Shown here: positions 18,213 through 26,533 of the stretch, one piece after another
Numbering within the stretch: the first letter of the stretch is position 1
Layout: every line of letters starts with the position of its first letter
Source of the DNA: Metabacillus niabensis
GTDB taxonomy: Bacteria > Bacillota > Bacilli > Bacillales > Bacillaceae
Direction: 5' to 3'
DNA: 64,000 nucleotides
Assembly: GCF_020524345.1 (NCBI RefSeq)
Contig: NZ_JAIVLH010000024.1
Span: 1-64,000, forward strand
Notes under the pieces: model-generated
The model's database searches: none
What the model was told of the DNA's origin: nothing
The model's input: only the letters and a program-made list of their open reading frames with translations
Made by a program: the position numbers and the translations under genes

Positions 18213-18546
18213 ATATACCCTCCCCGTTCACATGTTCCATTTTTAACACATTATCTATACATATAACGTGATACGTTTAAATATATCGGGAATCGAAATA
18301 TTTTTCCATATATTTATCTGAATCTTTTAAAAAACACAACTATAGAATGAACGGACCTACTCCAAAGGACGGAAATCAAAAAAACATACTAAACCATCTC
18401 GACCTCTAATTAGTGTTTACTATGTACAATACATATCTTCTAACTCCCCTTCATCACAACACTTGTAATTACTTATTAAAATCACGATCCTCCCAATTTT
18501 ATGTTAAACTTTGAGCATATTACTTTTTCCTGAAGGATGTGTCATA
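18213..18546. other. Divergent intergenic region
   Basis: This 334-base AT-rich space separates yknU (minus) from a small plus-strand gene. It should hold the promoters of both. I see no convincing gene, hairpin pair or known regulator site. Confidence 0.4.
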
Positions 18547-18738
18547 TTGAAAAGGTTAAAAATCGTCATCCCTATTTCAATTATTGTCTTTATTTTTGCG
18601 ATTAGAATTCTTGATCAAAATTATGGTGAGGATATTACAATCGGTATAAGAACCTTAATAGCGTTAGGAGGAGCTTTATTTTCTGGTGTTATCTCCTATT
18701 TTCTATTTCCAAATAATCAGAATCAAAAACAACATTAA
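18547..18738 (+). CDS. Small two-segment membrane protein
   Basis: A 63-aa protein with two hydrophobic segments (about residues 4-21 and 33-53), a short polar loop (DQNYGEDI) and an Asn/Gln/His-rich tail. The start is a TTG seven or eight bases after GAAGGATG; an in-frame TTG 36 bases upstream lacks a ribosome site. Function unknown. Confidence 0.55.
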   Translation: MKRLKIVIPISIIVFIFAIRILDQNYGEDITIGIRTLIALGGALFSGVISYFLFPNNQNQKQH

Positions 18739-18743
18739 TTATT

Positions 18744-18780
18744 ATTTCGAAGGTACATCAATTATGTTAACCTTCGAAAT
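18744..18780. repeat. Inverted repeat without T-run
   Basis: ATTTCGAAGGT at 18744 pairs with ACCTTCGAAAT ending at 18780 (11 bp perfect), with a further CAT/ATG pair inside. It lies five bases after a stop codon but no T-run follows. It may be a weak terminator or a protein-binding palindrome. Confidence 0.5.
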
Positions 18781-18813
18781 GACGATCCTATCCCATATTC
18801 CTTTAAAACAAAA

Positions 18814-18851
18814 AAACTAGCTAATTCAACAATTGTGAAATTAGCTAGTTT
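18814..18851 (-). terminator. Terminator after the chemoreceptor gene
   Basis: The 12-13-bp stem AAACTAGCTAATT/AATTAGCTAGTTT is followed on the minus strand by TTTTTTTG, just past the receptor's stop codon. Confidence 0.88.
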
Positions 18852-18858
18852 AGAAGAT

Positions 18859-20871
18859 TTATACATTATAGCGATCAATAATTGATTGAAGTTCTTCAGC
18901 CATATCCGTTAATGATTTAGCTGCCATCGTAATTTCCTCCATGGAAGCAAGCTGCTCTTCTGTTGTCGCAGCTACTTCTTCAGAAGTGGCTGAACTTTCT
19001 TTCGCGATAACAACTAGTTCATTGGCTGAAGCACTTACTTCCTGTACAGCAGCAGAAATTTGCTGGACAACTGCTGATACTTCTTCAATCTGTGGAGTCA
19101 TCCTATTCATTCGATTCATTATTAAATCAAACTTTTCTGAGGTTTCTGTTGAAATAGAAAGTCCTTGTTCAGCGTTTTTGGATACTTCATTCATAACCTC
19201 AACAGATTGGTCCGTATCATTTTGTATAGAAGAGATAAGTGCAGAGATTTGCCCGGCTGATTGTTGAGATTGTTCAGCCAATTTCCGTACCTCATCCGCA
19301 ACAACTGCAAATCCTTTCCCATGTTCTCCAGCTCTTGCAGCCTCAATAGCCGCATTAAGTGCTAATAAATTTGTTTGATTCGCAATATCTGATATTGCGT
19401 CTAATATTTTTCCAATCTCTTGAGAACGAATAGAAAGTGACTGAATGACCTTGTTAGATTCTGTAACAGAGGCATGAATAAATCTCATCTGTTCTAAACT
19501 ATTCTTTACATATTCCCCACCGATTTCAGCTTCATTAATTGTATCTCGCGCTAAATTCGAGACACTTTGAGAGCTTGAAGAAATGCGAAAAACCCCTTGA
19601 AGAACTTCTTCTAACGCTGCATTATTTGCCTCGATTTTTAAAGTTTGCTGTTCCGCACCTGCAGCAACTTCTTGGATAACTTCTGTTACTTGCTTTGTCC
19701 CTGCCGTTGTTTGATCAGCACTTGCAATTAGTTCTTCAGAAGATGAACTAACTCGTTCAGAAGCAGACTGTAAATTAGTGATCATACTACGCAGGTTTTC
19801 AACCATTATTTTAAAGCTTTTAGACAGTTTGCCAATCTCATCATTTGTGTTTGTATCAACCGCTACGCCTAAATCACCATTCGATATACTTTCAGATGTG
19901 TGAACCAACTTACGAATCGGCTGTAAAATTGATCGTATAATCATAAAAATGATGATCCCGCCGACTACAAAGGAAATAATAATGACAATTAAAGTGTCTT
20001 GCAGAATTTCATTCGCACTCTCTGTTGTTTCACTTGAATAAAGGGTACCAGCAATTTTCCATCCAGTAAGCTTATTAGTAGTAAAATCCATTTGCATATC
20101 ATTACGATCTATTCGATAGGCGAAAACCCCCTTTTCACTTTCAAATAATTTATCTATCCAATTTCCTTTAACCTTTTCGCCTTGCATTGTTGGATGAATG
20201 ATATAGTTTTTAGTCTTATCAATAATCGTGACATATCCTTCACTCCCTACCTTTACCTCACTAGTCAACTCACTTAAAGAGTTAATATCAATGTCAACCG
20301 CTATAACACCAGAAGCATCGTTAAGAACTTTTGCAAACGTCACAGATATTTCATTCGTGTCGGCATCAATATATGGATCTGTTATGACAACTTCCCCCTT
20401 ATTTTCCATTGCTAGGGTATACCAAGGACGATCTCTTGGATCATAGTCATCTGGTAGCTGGACAGACATAGGCGAAACAACCATATCACCTGTATTAAAG
20501 CCGATATAAATTGCCTGAGCACTTGGCTTTGTTTGGATATACTGATTAAATTTCATCATGATTTTCTCAATATCATTAGTTTCTACTTTTGAGTTAGCTG
20601 TTTTTGCAGTTTTAGCAAAATATTCGATATCCTCTTTTATAGGCTCAAGTTGAGCATTTAAAGAAGAATTAATAAGTTGTACACTTTCCCGGGCGGTTTG
20701 CAACATGCTTTTTTCCAGCTCTGATTGTGCCGATTTATACGAAATTAGCCCTATCATAGAACTCGGTATCAGTAATATAGATACAAAAGCAATGATTAAT
20801 TTTTTTCTTATTGTTAAATTGGAATCCCATTTATTTTGAAATTTTTTTATACGTTCGAATAAATCTTTCAA
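18859..20871 (-). CDS. Methyl-accepting chemotaxis protein with Cache sensor
   Basis: A 670-aa transmembrane chemoreceptor. Membrane segment 1 is near 26-47, then an extracellular double-Cache-like ligand domain (about 50-285, with DPRDRPWY and [16 protein letters not shown] motifs typical of such sensors). Segment 2 is near 290-312, HAMP about 313-366, and the signalling domain runs to the end with the invariant tip [20 protein letters not shown]. It resembles the McpA/TlpA group of Bacillus. Translation probably starts at a TTG nine bases after GAGGAG. The ligand is unknown. I found no clear sigma-D promoter upstream. Confidence 0.92.
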   Translation of the reverse strand: MKDLFERIKKFQNKWDSNLTIRKKLIIAFVSILLIPSSMIGLISYKSAQSELEKSMLQTARESVQLINSSLNAQLEPIKEDIEYFAKTAKTANSKVETNDIEKIMMKFNQYIQTKPSAQAIYIGFNTGDMVVSPMSVQLPDDYDPRDRPWYTLAMENKGEVVITDPYIDADTNEISVTFAKVLNDASGVIAVDIDINSLSELTSEVKVGSEGYVTIIDKTKNYIIHPTMQGEKVKGNWIDKLFESEKGVFAYRIDRNDMQMDFTTNKLTGWKIAGTLYSSETTESANEILQDTLIVIIISFVVGGIIIFMIIRSILQPIRKLVHTSESISNGDLGVAVDTNTNDEIGKLSKSFKIMVENLRSMITNLQSASERVSSSSEELIASADQTTAGTKQVTEVIQEVAAGAEQQTLKIEANNAALEEVLQGVFRISSSSQSVSNLARDTINEAEIGGEYVKNSLEQMRFIHASVTESNKVIQSLSIRSQEIGKILDAISDIANQTNLLALNAAIEAARAGEHGKGFAVVADEVRKLAEQSQQSAGQISALISSIQNDTDQSVEVMNEVSKNAEQGLSISTETSEKFDLIMNRMNRMTPQIEEVSAVVQQISAAVQEVSASANELVVIAKESSATSEEVAATTEEQLASMEEITMAAKSLTDMAEELQSIIDRYNV

Positions 20872-21077
20872 GATGCCATTCTCCTCTTTTTCATTTGTAA
20901 CTTTAAAACTTTCATTTCCATCGTTATATTAGACTAACAATCCTATAGGTCAATCATACTATGGTGAACTCAATTTGACTACAAAATAATCTCAATTATG
21001 TATTTTCTGAATTTAATGACAACTTCTTAATATTTTACTACTATTATTATCTACCTATTTTTTAGGAATACAAAAAA

Positions 21078-21122
21078 AGAGAGACAGCCCCGGTTTTATG
21101 ATCCACCTAAGACTATCCCTCT
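21078..21122 (-). terminator. Terminator of the amt operon
   Basis: On the minus strand AGAGGGATAG...CTGTCTCTCT forms an imperfect stem, followed by TTTTTTTG. It lies a few bases after the exonuclease gene. Confidence 0.7.
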
Positions 21123-21128
21123 AATAAT

Positions 21129-21833
21129 TCAAGCAATCGTATATCTCTCATAAAGATCATTTAATGAATAACATTCTTTTTGACGAAGTTTATTTACGTA
21201 TATACTCCAAAGTTCAGCCGTTAATTTTGCGTCATATAGAGCGTGATGTCTTCCATGGATAGGAATACCATTATGCTCACAACATTCTTCAAGAGTGACC
21301 AACTTTTGATCAGGTTCTGCAATTCGATACAGAAAAGACATATCAACAAGACGATGTTTAAACGGAGCACGATATAACTTCCAAGATGCATGCTGAAGGA
21401 AGATTTTCTCATGATTTGCATGATGTGCGACAAGCGTGAAGTCTTGAGTAAATTGAAAAAATTCAAATAGTACCTCAGATAATAATGGAGCATGATCCAA
21501 CTCTTTATTTGTTAATCCTGTTAGTTGACTTATTTCTTCAGAAATCTTTTTTTCTGAGCGGACCAAAGAATAAAACGTCTCACTCTCTTTGATTTTATCC
21601 CCCTTTACCTTAACAGCACCAATCGAAATTATTTGATCTCCTTGATCAGGATAAAACCCTGTTGTTTCAATATCAAAAACAATGACATTAAGGTCTGTAA
21701 GCGGAATATTTAACGTTTCTTCAACCTTCATTTCTCGTTGCAATTGTCTCATATATGCAACTTGCTGATGAGATTGCTTCCCTTGTGATCCACCAAGCCT
21801 TCCTTTCATAAAAAAAAACGGGTCAAATGTCAT
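21129..21833 (-). CDS. DEDDh-family 3'-5' exonuclease (DnaQ-like)
   Basis: A 234-aa protein with the DnaQ exonuclease fold. Exo I is VFDIETTGFYP (Asp/Glu, about 50-60), Exo II is LVAHHANHEKIFL (His then the Asp position replaced by Glu, about 132), and Exo III is HALYDAKLTAELW (His and Asp, about 196). The Exo II change from the usual NxxFD-like pattern to NHEKIF is notable. About 45 residues precede the fold. The start ATG overlaps the stop of the nucleotidyltransferase gene (ATGA). It is the third gene behind amtB, so it is probably nitrogen-controlled and not a replication proofreader. Confidence 0.85.
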   Translation of the reverse strand: MTFDPFFFMKGRLGGSQGKQSHQQVAYMRQLQREMKVEETLNIPLTDLNVIVFDIETTGFYPDQGDQIISIGAVKVKGDKIKESETFYSLVRSEKKISEEISQLTGLTNKELDHAPLLSEVLFEFFQFTQDFTLVAHHANHEKIFLQHASWKLYRAPFKHRLVDMSFLYRIAEPDQKLVTLEECCEHNGIPIHGRHHALYDAKLTAELWSIYVNKLRQKECYSLNDLYERYTIA

Positions 21834-22819
21834 GATAAACACCCTTTGTCAATAATCCCTTCTACATAATAATGAAGTTTTTTCCCATCCCTCAAAATAC
21901 TTTTCATGTCACGTTTTTCTTCCTTTGACATCTTTTTTATATTCAAGTAATGGACATCATCATAAGAAGTAGCACTTTTAAATAACATTACTCTGTATTT
22001 GAGTAATTTTTCAAAGTTATGTTTGTAATAGAGCATATCATTTTTGTATCTTCCAATTTCGGATAGACACTCTAACCTGTCTAAAGTTGAAGTTTTTAAA
22101 ATACCTTCTTTCATTGCCAATACTCTTATAGCATTTACATAAGGTAAAAATGCTGTTTTCTTTAAATCAATCGATCCTTTGTATTGACCGCTTTGCTCCA
22201 CATAAATTTGCCCCAGTGGCCCTACGGATTGTTTAATATGCTGTATATTATCCATAAGCCGCTTCAAAAGCTTTGGTTCCTTTTGTTGATAATCAAAGAT
22301 GATTTTCTTCAACTCTTTCACAAGGTCATCATTGCCTATCAAACTTCGGGAATCATAAAAAATTTGCAAATATCTTATGGACTCCCAACTTCTTTCATCC
22401 ATCCAATGAATAAGCTGATCTTTCCAATCCTGAAATGATTTACACCACAACGGATTTGAGCTCATAACTTTTCCTTCACAATATGGATAACCGATGAGAA
22501 ATAATCCTTTAGATAATTCTTCACCAAGCTTATTAAAATACTCCTTTGCCTGATTAGAATGTTGCTCATAAATTAAACCATGATCCTGATCACTTATAAT
22601 TCCTTGTTCATAACGACCTCCACTTCCAGTTATAAACCAAGAATAAGGACATGGAGGTTTTCCATAAGTTCTTTCATGATGAAAGAGTGCTATTTGACTA
22701 GCACTCCTCATCATCTCATCATGAAATTCATTCAAGACTCTTGTTTCAGACTCATAATTGTGGACATGTTCGTCTTTCCATTTTTTAATTGATTCATAGG
22801 AATCGAAATTTCCTTTCAT
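21830..22819 (-). CDS. DUF294-type (GlnD-like) nucleotidyltransferase
   Basis: A 329-aa protein. The nucleotidyltransferase motif GSGGRYEQGIISDQDHGLIY (about 64-85) has the G-x-R-x-E and D-x-D pattern of GlnD and related enzymes; a C-terminal DUF294 helical domain covers about 165-320. Unlike many homologues it carries no CBS or cyclic-nucleotide-binding domain. The start is the ATG at 22819, eight bases after GAGGAAG; the frame extends into amtB but without a ribosome site. It lies 55 bases downstream of amtB and overlaps the exonuclease gene. The substrate is unknown; a role in nucleotidylating a partner is inference. Confidence 0.85.
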   Translation of the reverse strand: MKGNFDSYESIKKWKDEHVHNYESETRVLNEFHDEMMRSASQIALFHHERTYGKPPCPYSWFITGSGGRYEQGIISDQDHGLIYEQHSNQAKEYFNKLGEELSKGLFLIGYPYCEGKVMSSNPLWCKSFQDWKDQLIHWMDERSWESIRYLQIFYDSRSLIGNDDLVKELKKIIFDYQQKEPKLLKRLMDNIQHIKQSVGPLGQIYVEQSGQYKGSIDLKKTAFLPYVNAIRVLAMKEGILKTSTLDRLECLSEIGRYKNDMLYYKHNFEKLLKYRVMLFKSATSYDDVHYLNIKKMSKEEKRDMKSILRDGKKLHYYVEGIIDKGCLS

Positions 22820-22874
22820 GAGAGACACTTCCTCACGTTTTGTCAAAATGAGTGTTCTAGACCACTTATCCTGA

Positions 22875-24143
22875 TTATGAACCAACATTTTGATCTTTGG
22901 AAGCAAATAATTCAGGATAACCATAACTTCCATGCTCACTCATGTCTAATCCCATCACTTCTTCTTCTTCAGTTACACGTAAACCGTTCATCACTTTCTT
23001 CGCAATAGCAAGGATAACAAATGATACAACAAATGCATAAATTCCTGAAACAGCTACACCCATGAATTGTACACCTAATTGATCGAAACCACCGCCGTAG
23101 AATAGGCCTGGTTTACCAACAGTAGCCAGCTCCGGTGTTGCGAAGAATCCTGTTGATAATGTGCCCCAAACCCCTGCTACACCGTGAACAGAAAGTGCAA
23201 AGATTGGATCATCAATTTTTCTCTTTTCGAAGAATCTTGCACTATAGAATACGAGAATACCAGCAATAAATCCAATTACAACTGCTGCCCATGTGTCTAC
23301 AAATGCACATGATGCCGTGATTGCAACTAATCCTGCCAATGCACCGTTTAGCATAGTAGGTACATCTGATTTTCCTAAAACCATCCAAGAGATTAGAAGT
23401 GCTGAAACTGCACCTGCTCCGGCAGCTAAGTTTGTATTCAGTGCAACAAATCCAAAGAACCCTTCATCAACTGCTACAGTACTACCTGCATTAAATCCAA
23501 ACCAACCTACCCACAGAATTAACACACCTAAAGCTGTAAAGACTTGGTTATGTCCTTGAATATTGTTTGCTGAGCCATCTTTATTGTATTTTCCGATACG
23601 CGGTTTTAAAAGAATTGTTGCTGCAAATGCAGCCATTGCACCAGTTAAGTGAACAACAGTTGATCCTGCAAAGTCTTGCTTACCGTGTTCAGCTAACCAG
23701 CCGCCACCCCAGATCCAATGAGCTATTACAGGATAAATAAGTGCTGAGAATAGAATAGTAAATACAAGATAAACAGATAATTTAGCACGTTCAGCGAATC
23801 CACCTAAAGCAATTGTAATTGAGATACAAGCAAACGCACATTGAAATACAAAGAATACTGAAGTTGAATAACTTGCACCTTCTGCTTGAGCTCCTGAATA
23901 GAAGAAATCTGTTAATCCAACGAAAAAGTTACCATTTCCACCAAATGTAAATGCATAACCAACTGCCCAATAAACTAATGATGCCAAACCAACTGTGAAA
24001 ATGGTTTTACCAGCAATATGACCGGCGTTTTTCATTCTTGTTGATCCTGCTTCTAGTAAAATAAACCCACCTAACATAAAAATAACTAAAATTGCTCCTA
24101 ACATAATCCAAACACTATTCATCAAAAACAAAGTGTCTTCCAT
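22875..24143 (-). CDS. amtB: Ammonium transporter (Amt/NrgA)
   Basis: A 422-aa, eleven-segment ammonium channel that brings in ammonium when nitrogen is scarce. Recognisable parts are GGFAERAKLS, the HWIWGGGWL stretch, and the central histidines in STVVHLTGA (about 168) and SVHGVAGVWG (about 315). Usually a GlnK/PII gene follows. Here none is present, and a GlnD-like nucleotidyltransferase and an exonuclease follow instead. Two perfect TnrA/GlnR boxes and a sigma-A promoter lie upstream, so nitrogen control is well supported. Confidence 0.96.
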   Translation of the reverse strand: MEDTLFLMNSVWIMLGAILVIFMLGGFILLEAGSTRMKNAGHIAGKTIFTVGLASLVYWAVGYAFTFGGNGNFFVGLTDFFYSGAQAEGASYSTSVFFVFQCAFACISITIALGGFAERAKLSVYLVFTILFSALIYPVIAHWIWGGGWLAEHGKQDFAGSTVVHLTGAMAAFAATILLKPRIGKYNKDGSANNIQGHNQVFTALGVLILWVGWFGFNAGSTVAVDEGFFGFVALNTNLAAGAGAVSALLISWMVLGKSDVPTMLNGALAGLVAITASCAFVDTWAAVVIGFIAGILVFYSARFFEKRKIDDPIFALSVHGVAGVWGTLSTGFFATPELATVGKPGLFYGGGFDQLGVQFMGVAVSGIYAFVVSFVILAIAKKVMNGLRVTEEEEVMGLDMSEHGSYGYPELFASKDQNVGS

Positions 24144-24177
24144 ACTATTTCCTCCCGTCTGTATACTTAACTTAAGA

Positions 24178-24194
24178 TGTTAGAAAATATAACA
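24178..24194. promoter_or_regulatory. TnrA/GlnR box, proximal
   Basis: TGTTAGAAAATATAACA matches TGTNANAWWWTNTNACA at every defined position. It lies between the predicted transcription start (about 24205) and the amtB start codon. Confidence 0.85.
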
Positions 24195-24211
24195 TCTGTT
24201 TCTTATTTACT

Positions 24212-24239
24212 ATTCTATACGATATTTCATAAGTGTCAA
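24212..24239 (-). promoter_or_regulatory. Sigma-A promoter of the amt operon
   Basis: TTGACA (24239-24234) and TAGAAT (24217-24212) are separated by 16 bases on the minus strand, between the two TnrA/GlnR boxes. Confidence 0.75.
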
Positions 24240-24268
24240 CCTGTTTTTTAAAGTTTCTGATAATTTTA

Positions 24269-24285
24269 TGTAAGAATATCTAACA
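24269..24285. promoter_or_regulatory. TnrA/GlnR box, distal
   Basis: TGTAAGAATATCTAACA is a second perfect match to TGTNANAWWWTNTNACA, centred about 72 bases upstream of the predicted amt transcription start and 91 bp from the proximal box. Confidence 0.85.
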
Positions 24286-24311
24286 CTACATAAAAACAAA
24301 ATAAATAAAAA

Positions 24312-24334
24312 ACACCCCAAACAAAATGGGATGC
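24312..24334 (-). terminator. Terminator after the BCCT transporter gene
   Basis: GCATCCCA/TGGGGTGT forms a short stem with one mismatch, followed by TTTTTTATTT on the minus strand. Confidence 0.55.
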
Positions 24335-24347
24335 TTCCTAAGACGAT

Positions 24348-25841
24348 TCATTGTTTTATGATTTTCTTCCTTTTCATTTCCTTACTAAAGTCCTTAAGAA
24401 TTGAAAACGACATCGCAATTAGGACAAAAGTTAGAGGAAATGCACTAACAATAATTGCTGTTTGCATCGCATTTAATCCACCTGATAGCATTAAGACGAT
24501 TGCAGATGCCGATAAGAAAAATCCCCAAACAACTTTCACGATATTTGGCGGGTTTAAGCTTCCGTTAGTGGTTTGCATACCTAAAACAAATGTTGCTGAG
24601 TCAGCTGATGTCACAAAGAATGTGGTAATTAACATTAGTGTTATGACAATTAATAATCCTGTTAGTGGTAATTGCTGATAAACAAAGAATAGAACGGTCT
24701 CCAATGTCTGGCCACTTACATCCAGCCCTTCAAAAAACTCATAGTAAATACCGGTACCACCAAATATAGCAAACCAAAAAACACAAACAAGTGTCGGTAT
24801 AATCAATACAGCTATCATGAATTCTCTTACCGTTCTTCCCTTTGAAACACGAGCAATAAATGTTCCTACAAATGGCGCCCAGGCTATCCACCATGCCCAA
24901 TAAAAAATCGTCCAATCTTGAATCCATGCAGCGTTTTCCTCGTTAAATGGAGCAAGCCTTAATCCCATACTTGGTAAATTTTGAATATAACTACCTAAAG
25001 TTGTCGTAAATAAATCCAATAAAAAACCAGTAGGTGCCAGGAATAAAAAAACGATAAGAAGAATAACAGCCAGTATTAAATTTGCATTACTTAAATATTT
25101 TATCCCTTTTTGAATACCTGTCGTTGCTGATAACATAAATAAGACAGTCACAATTGAAATAATAACTAACTGTACCGTAAAAGATATCGGAATTCCTGTT
25201 ATATAGTTTAATCCGCTATTAATTTGTGCGGCTCCCAGACCAAGAGATGCGGCTACTCCGAAAATCGTAGCAAATACTGCTACAACATCAATAATTATCC
25301 CCAGTGTTCCGGTTGCGCGTTTCCCGAGCAAAGGAGTTAGTGTTACACTCATCAATCCAGGTTGCTTTTTTCTGAACTTGTAATAAGCTAACACAAGTGC
25401 AATCACTGCGTAAATCGCCCATGCATGGAATCCCCAATGCAAATACGTATAGCGTAGTGCGACCTTAGCAGCATCAGCGGTCCCTCCTTCTCCGATTGGA
25501 GGACTTGCAAAATGCGATACGGGTTCCGAAACTCCAAAAAACAACAATCCAATACCCATCCCTGCACTAAATAACATCGCAAACCAAGTGGGTCGTTTGA
25601 ATTCCGGCTTTTCATCATCAGCCCCAAGTCTAATTTTTCCATACTTACTAAATATTAAAAACAAAGCAAATATCAAAAAGAATGTTGCCGACAATTGATA
25701 AAACCAACCAAAGCTACTTAAAAAATAAGCCTTCGTTTTATTCATCACTCCCCCTAGATGAACAGGAGCAACAACACCCCAACCAACAAATAATGTTGCA
25801 ATTACGATAGAAATCCAAAAAACCTTTGTTACTTTTCCCAT
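24348..25841 (-). CDS. BCCT-family osmolyte transporter (OpuD-like)
   Basis: A 497-aa, twelve-segment secondary transporter of the betaine-choline-carnitine family. The family signature is clear in the eighth segment and loop (FYWAWWIAWAPFVGTFIAR, about residue 320-338, followed by SKGRTVREF). An earlier GMGIGLLFFGVSEP stretch (about 95-108) matches the glycine-rich segment of betaine carriers. It probably takes up glycine betaine or a related compatible solute with sodium during osmotic stress. The closest B. subtilis relative should be OpuD. It is a single gene; AGGAGA precedes the ATG. Confidence 0.9.
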   Translation of the reverse strand: MGKVTKVFWISIVIATLFVGWGVVAPVHLGGVMNKTKAYFLSSFGWFYQLSATFFLIFALFLIFSKYGKIRLGADDEKPEFKRPTWFAMLFSAGMGIGLLFFGVSEPVSHFASPPIGEGGTADAAKVALRYTYLHWGFHAWAIYAVIALVLAYYKFRKKQPGLMSVTLTPLLGKRATGTLGIIIDVVAVFATIFGVAASLGLGAAQINSGLNYITGIPISFTVQLVIISIVTVLFMLSATTGIQKGIKYLSNANLILAVILLIVFLFLAPTGFLLDLFTTTLGSYIQNLPSMGLRLAPFNEENAAWIQDWTIFYWAWWIAWAPFVGTFIARVSKGRTVREFMIAVLIIPTLVCVFWFAIFGGTGIYYEFFEGLDVSGQTLETVLFFVYQQLPLTGLLIVITLMLITTFFVTSADSATFVLGMQTTNGSLNPPNIVKVVWGFFLSASAIVLMLSGGLNAMQTAIIVSAFPLTFVLIAMSFSILKDFSKEMKRKKIIKQ

Positions 25842-26046
25842 TAGATTGTTCTCCTTTTGATGTAAATCATAGAAAAAACATTAAAACAGTACGTGTATTC
25901 ATTTTGTAGCATTTCTCTTTTTTATAAGAATTACTAATCTCTCCGATAGGGAAAATTTACCCATTTCACTAGAACGAAAATAACATAAAAACTGGAGCTT
26001 TTAAGTCAATACTATGCACCACTCCTTTCAATCAATTTTCTTAAAT

Positions 26047-26075
26047 TTGGCTTAACCCAATGAAAAGGCTATAAT
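26047..26075 (+). promoter_or_regulatory. Sigma-A promoter
   Basis: TTGGCT (26047-26052), 17 bases, TATAAT (26070-26075), placed 50 bases before the start of the DUF6509-like gene. Confidence 0.75.
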
Positions 26076-26124
26076 ATTAATGCAAAATAAAACCTTGTAT
26101 ATGGATAATGAAAGAGGTATTAAT

Positions 26125-26412
26125 ATGAACATTATTGAATCAACAATCGAAACACTGGAAGATCCATTCGGCATCCTATCTGGCCAACGTTATGAAATTT
26201 TCCTAACATTAGAGGTTGATGAGGAGGATGAGTTATATAGTGAACATGGCATTAAATTGAAACTAATCTTTGCCATTGATCAAAACGAATCAAAAATTGC
26301 TCAGTATGATTTTATCGAGAGCACAACAGAAGAAGTTTTAGATTTCGCTTTAGAAGAAGAGGAAGAACAGCAAGTAAAAGCCTATTGTGAGAAACTTGTG
26401 GCAGATTTATAA
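26125..26412 (+). CDS. Small acidic protein, DUF6509-like
   Basis: A 95-aa acidic cytoplasmic protein (MNIIESTIETLEDPFGILSG). Its pattern EVDEEDELYSEHG followed by strands and an acidic C-terminal helix (FALEEEEEQQ) resembles a family I recall as DUF6509; no function is known. The ATG at 26125 follows AGAGG at seven bases; an upstream in-frame ATG overlaps the promoter region and is discarded. Confidence 0.7.
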   Translation: MNIIESTIETLEDPFGILSGQRYEIFLTLEVDEEDELYSEHGIKLKLIFAIDQNESKIAQYDFIESTTEEVLDFALEEEEEQQVKAYCEKLVADL

Positions 26413-26423
26413 ACAAAAGTGAA

Positions 26424-26488
26424 AGTGCTTTGGGGCTAGGCGCTGGAGCTGGATGCCGAGACTTATCCAAAGCACAAAGAATTTTATA
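26424..26488. repeat. Dispersed intergenic repeat, copy 1
   Basis: A GC-rich element reading GGGCTAGGCGCTGGAGCTGG followed by ATGCCGAGACTTATCCA and an AAAGAATTTTATA end. The same blocks return near 32330-32400 and 42255-42475, so this is a degenerate mobile or structural repeat family. Confidence 0.6.
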
Positions 26489-26508
26489 GTTTCCTAAGCA
26501 AAAACAAA

Positions 26509-26533
26509 AGAGGACAACTTAATGTTGTCCTCT
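26509..26533 (-). terminator. Terminator after the LPG-synthase-like gene
   Basis: A perfect 10-bp stem (AGAGGACAAC/GTTGTCCTCT), followed by TTTTGTTTTTG on the minus strand. It touches the stop codon. Confidence 0.88.

Noticed and set aside
22820-22939. Longer start for the nucleotidyltransferase overlapping amtB
   Set aside because: The extra 40 codons overlap amtB coding sequence and lack a ribosome site; the ATG at 22819 has GAGGAAG at the correct distance.
24144-24347. A hidden glnK/PII gene near amtB
   Set aside because: The space holds only the promoter, the TnrA/GlnR boxes and a terminator; no frame with a PII T-loop sequence is present on either side.
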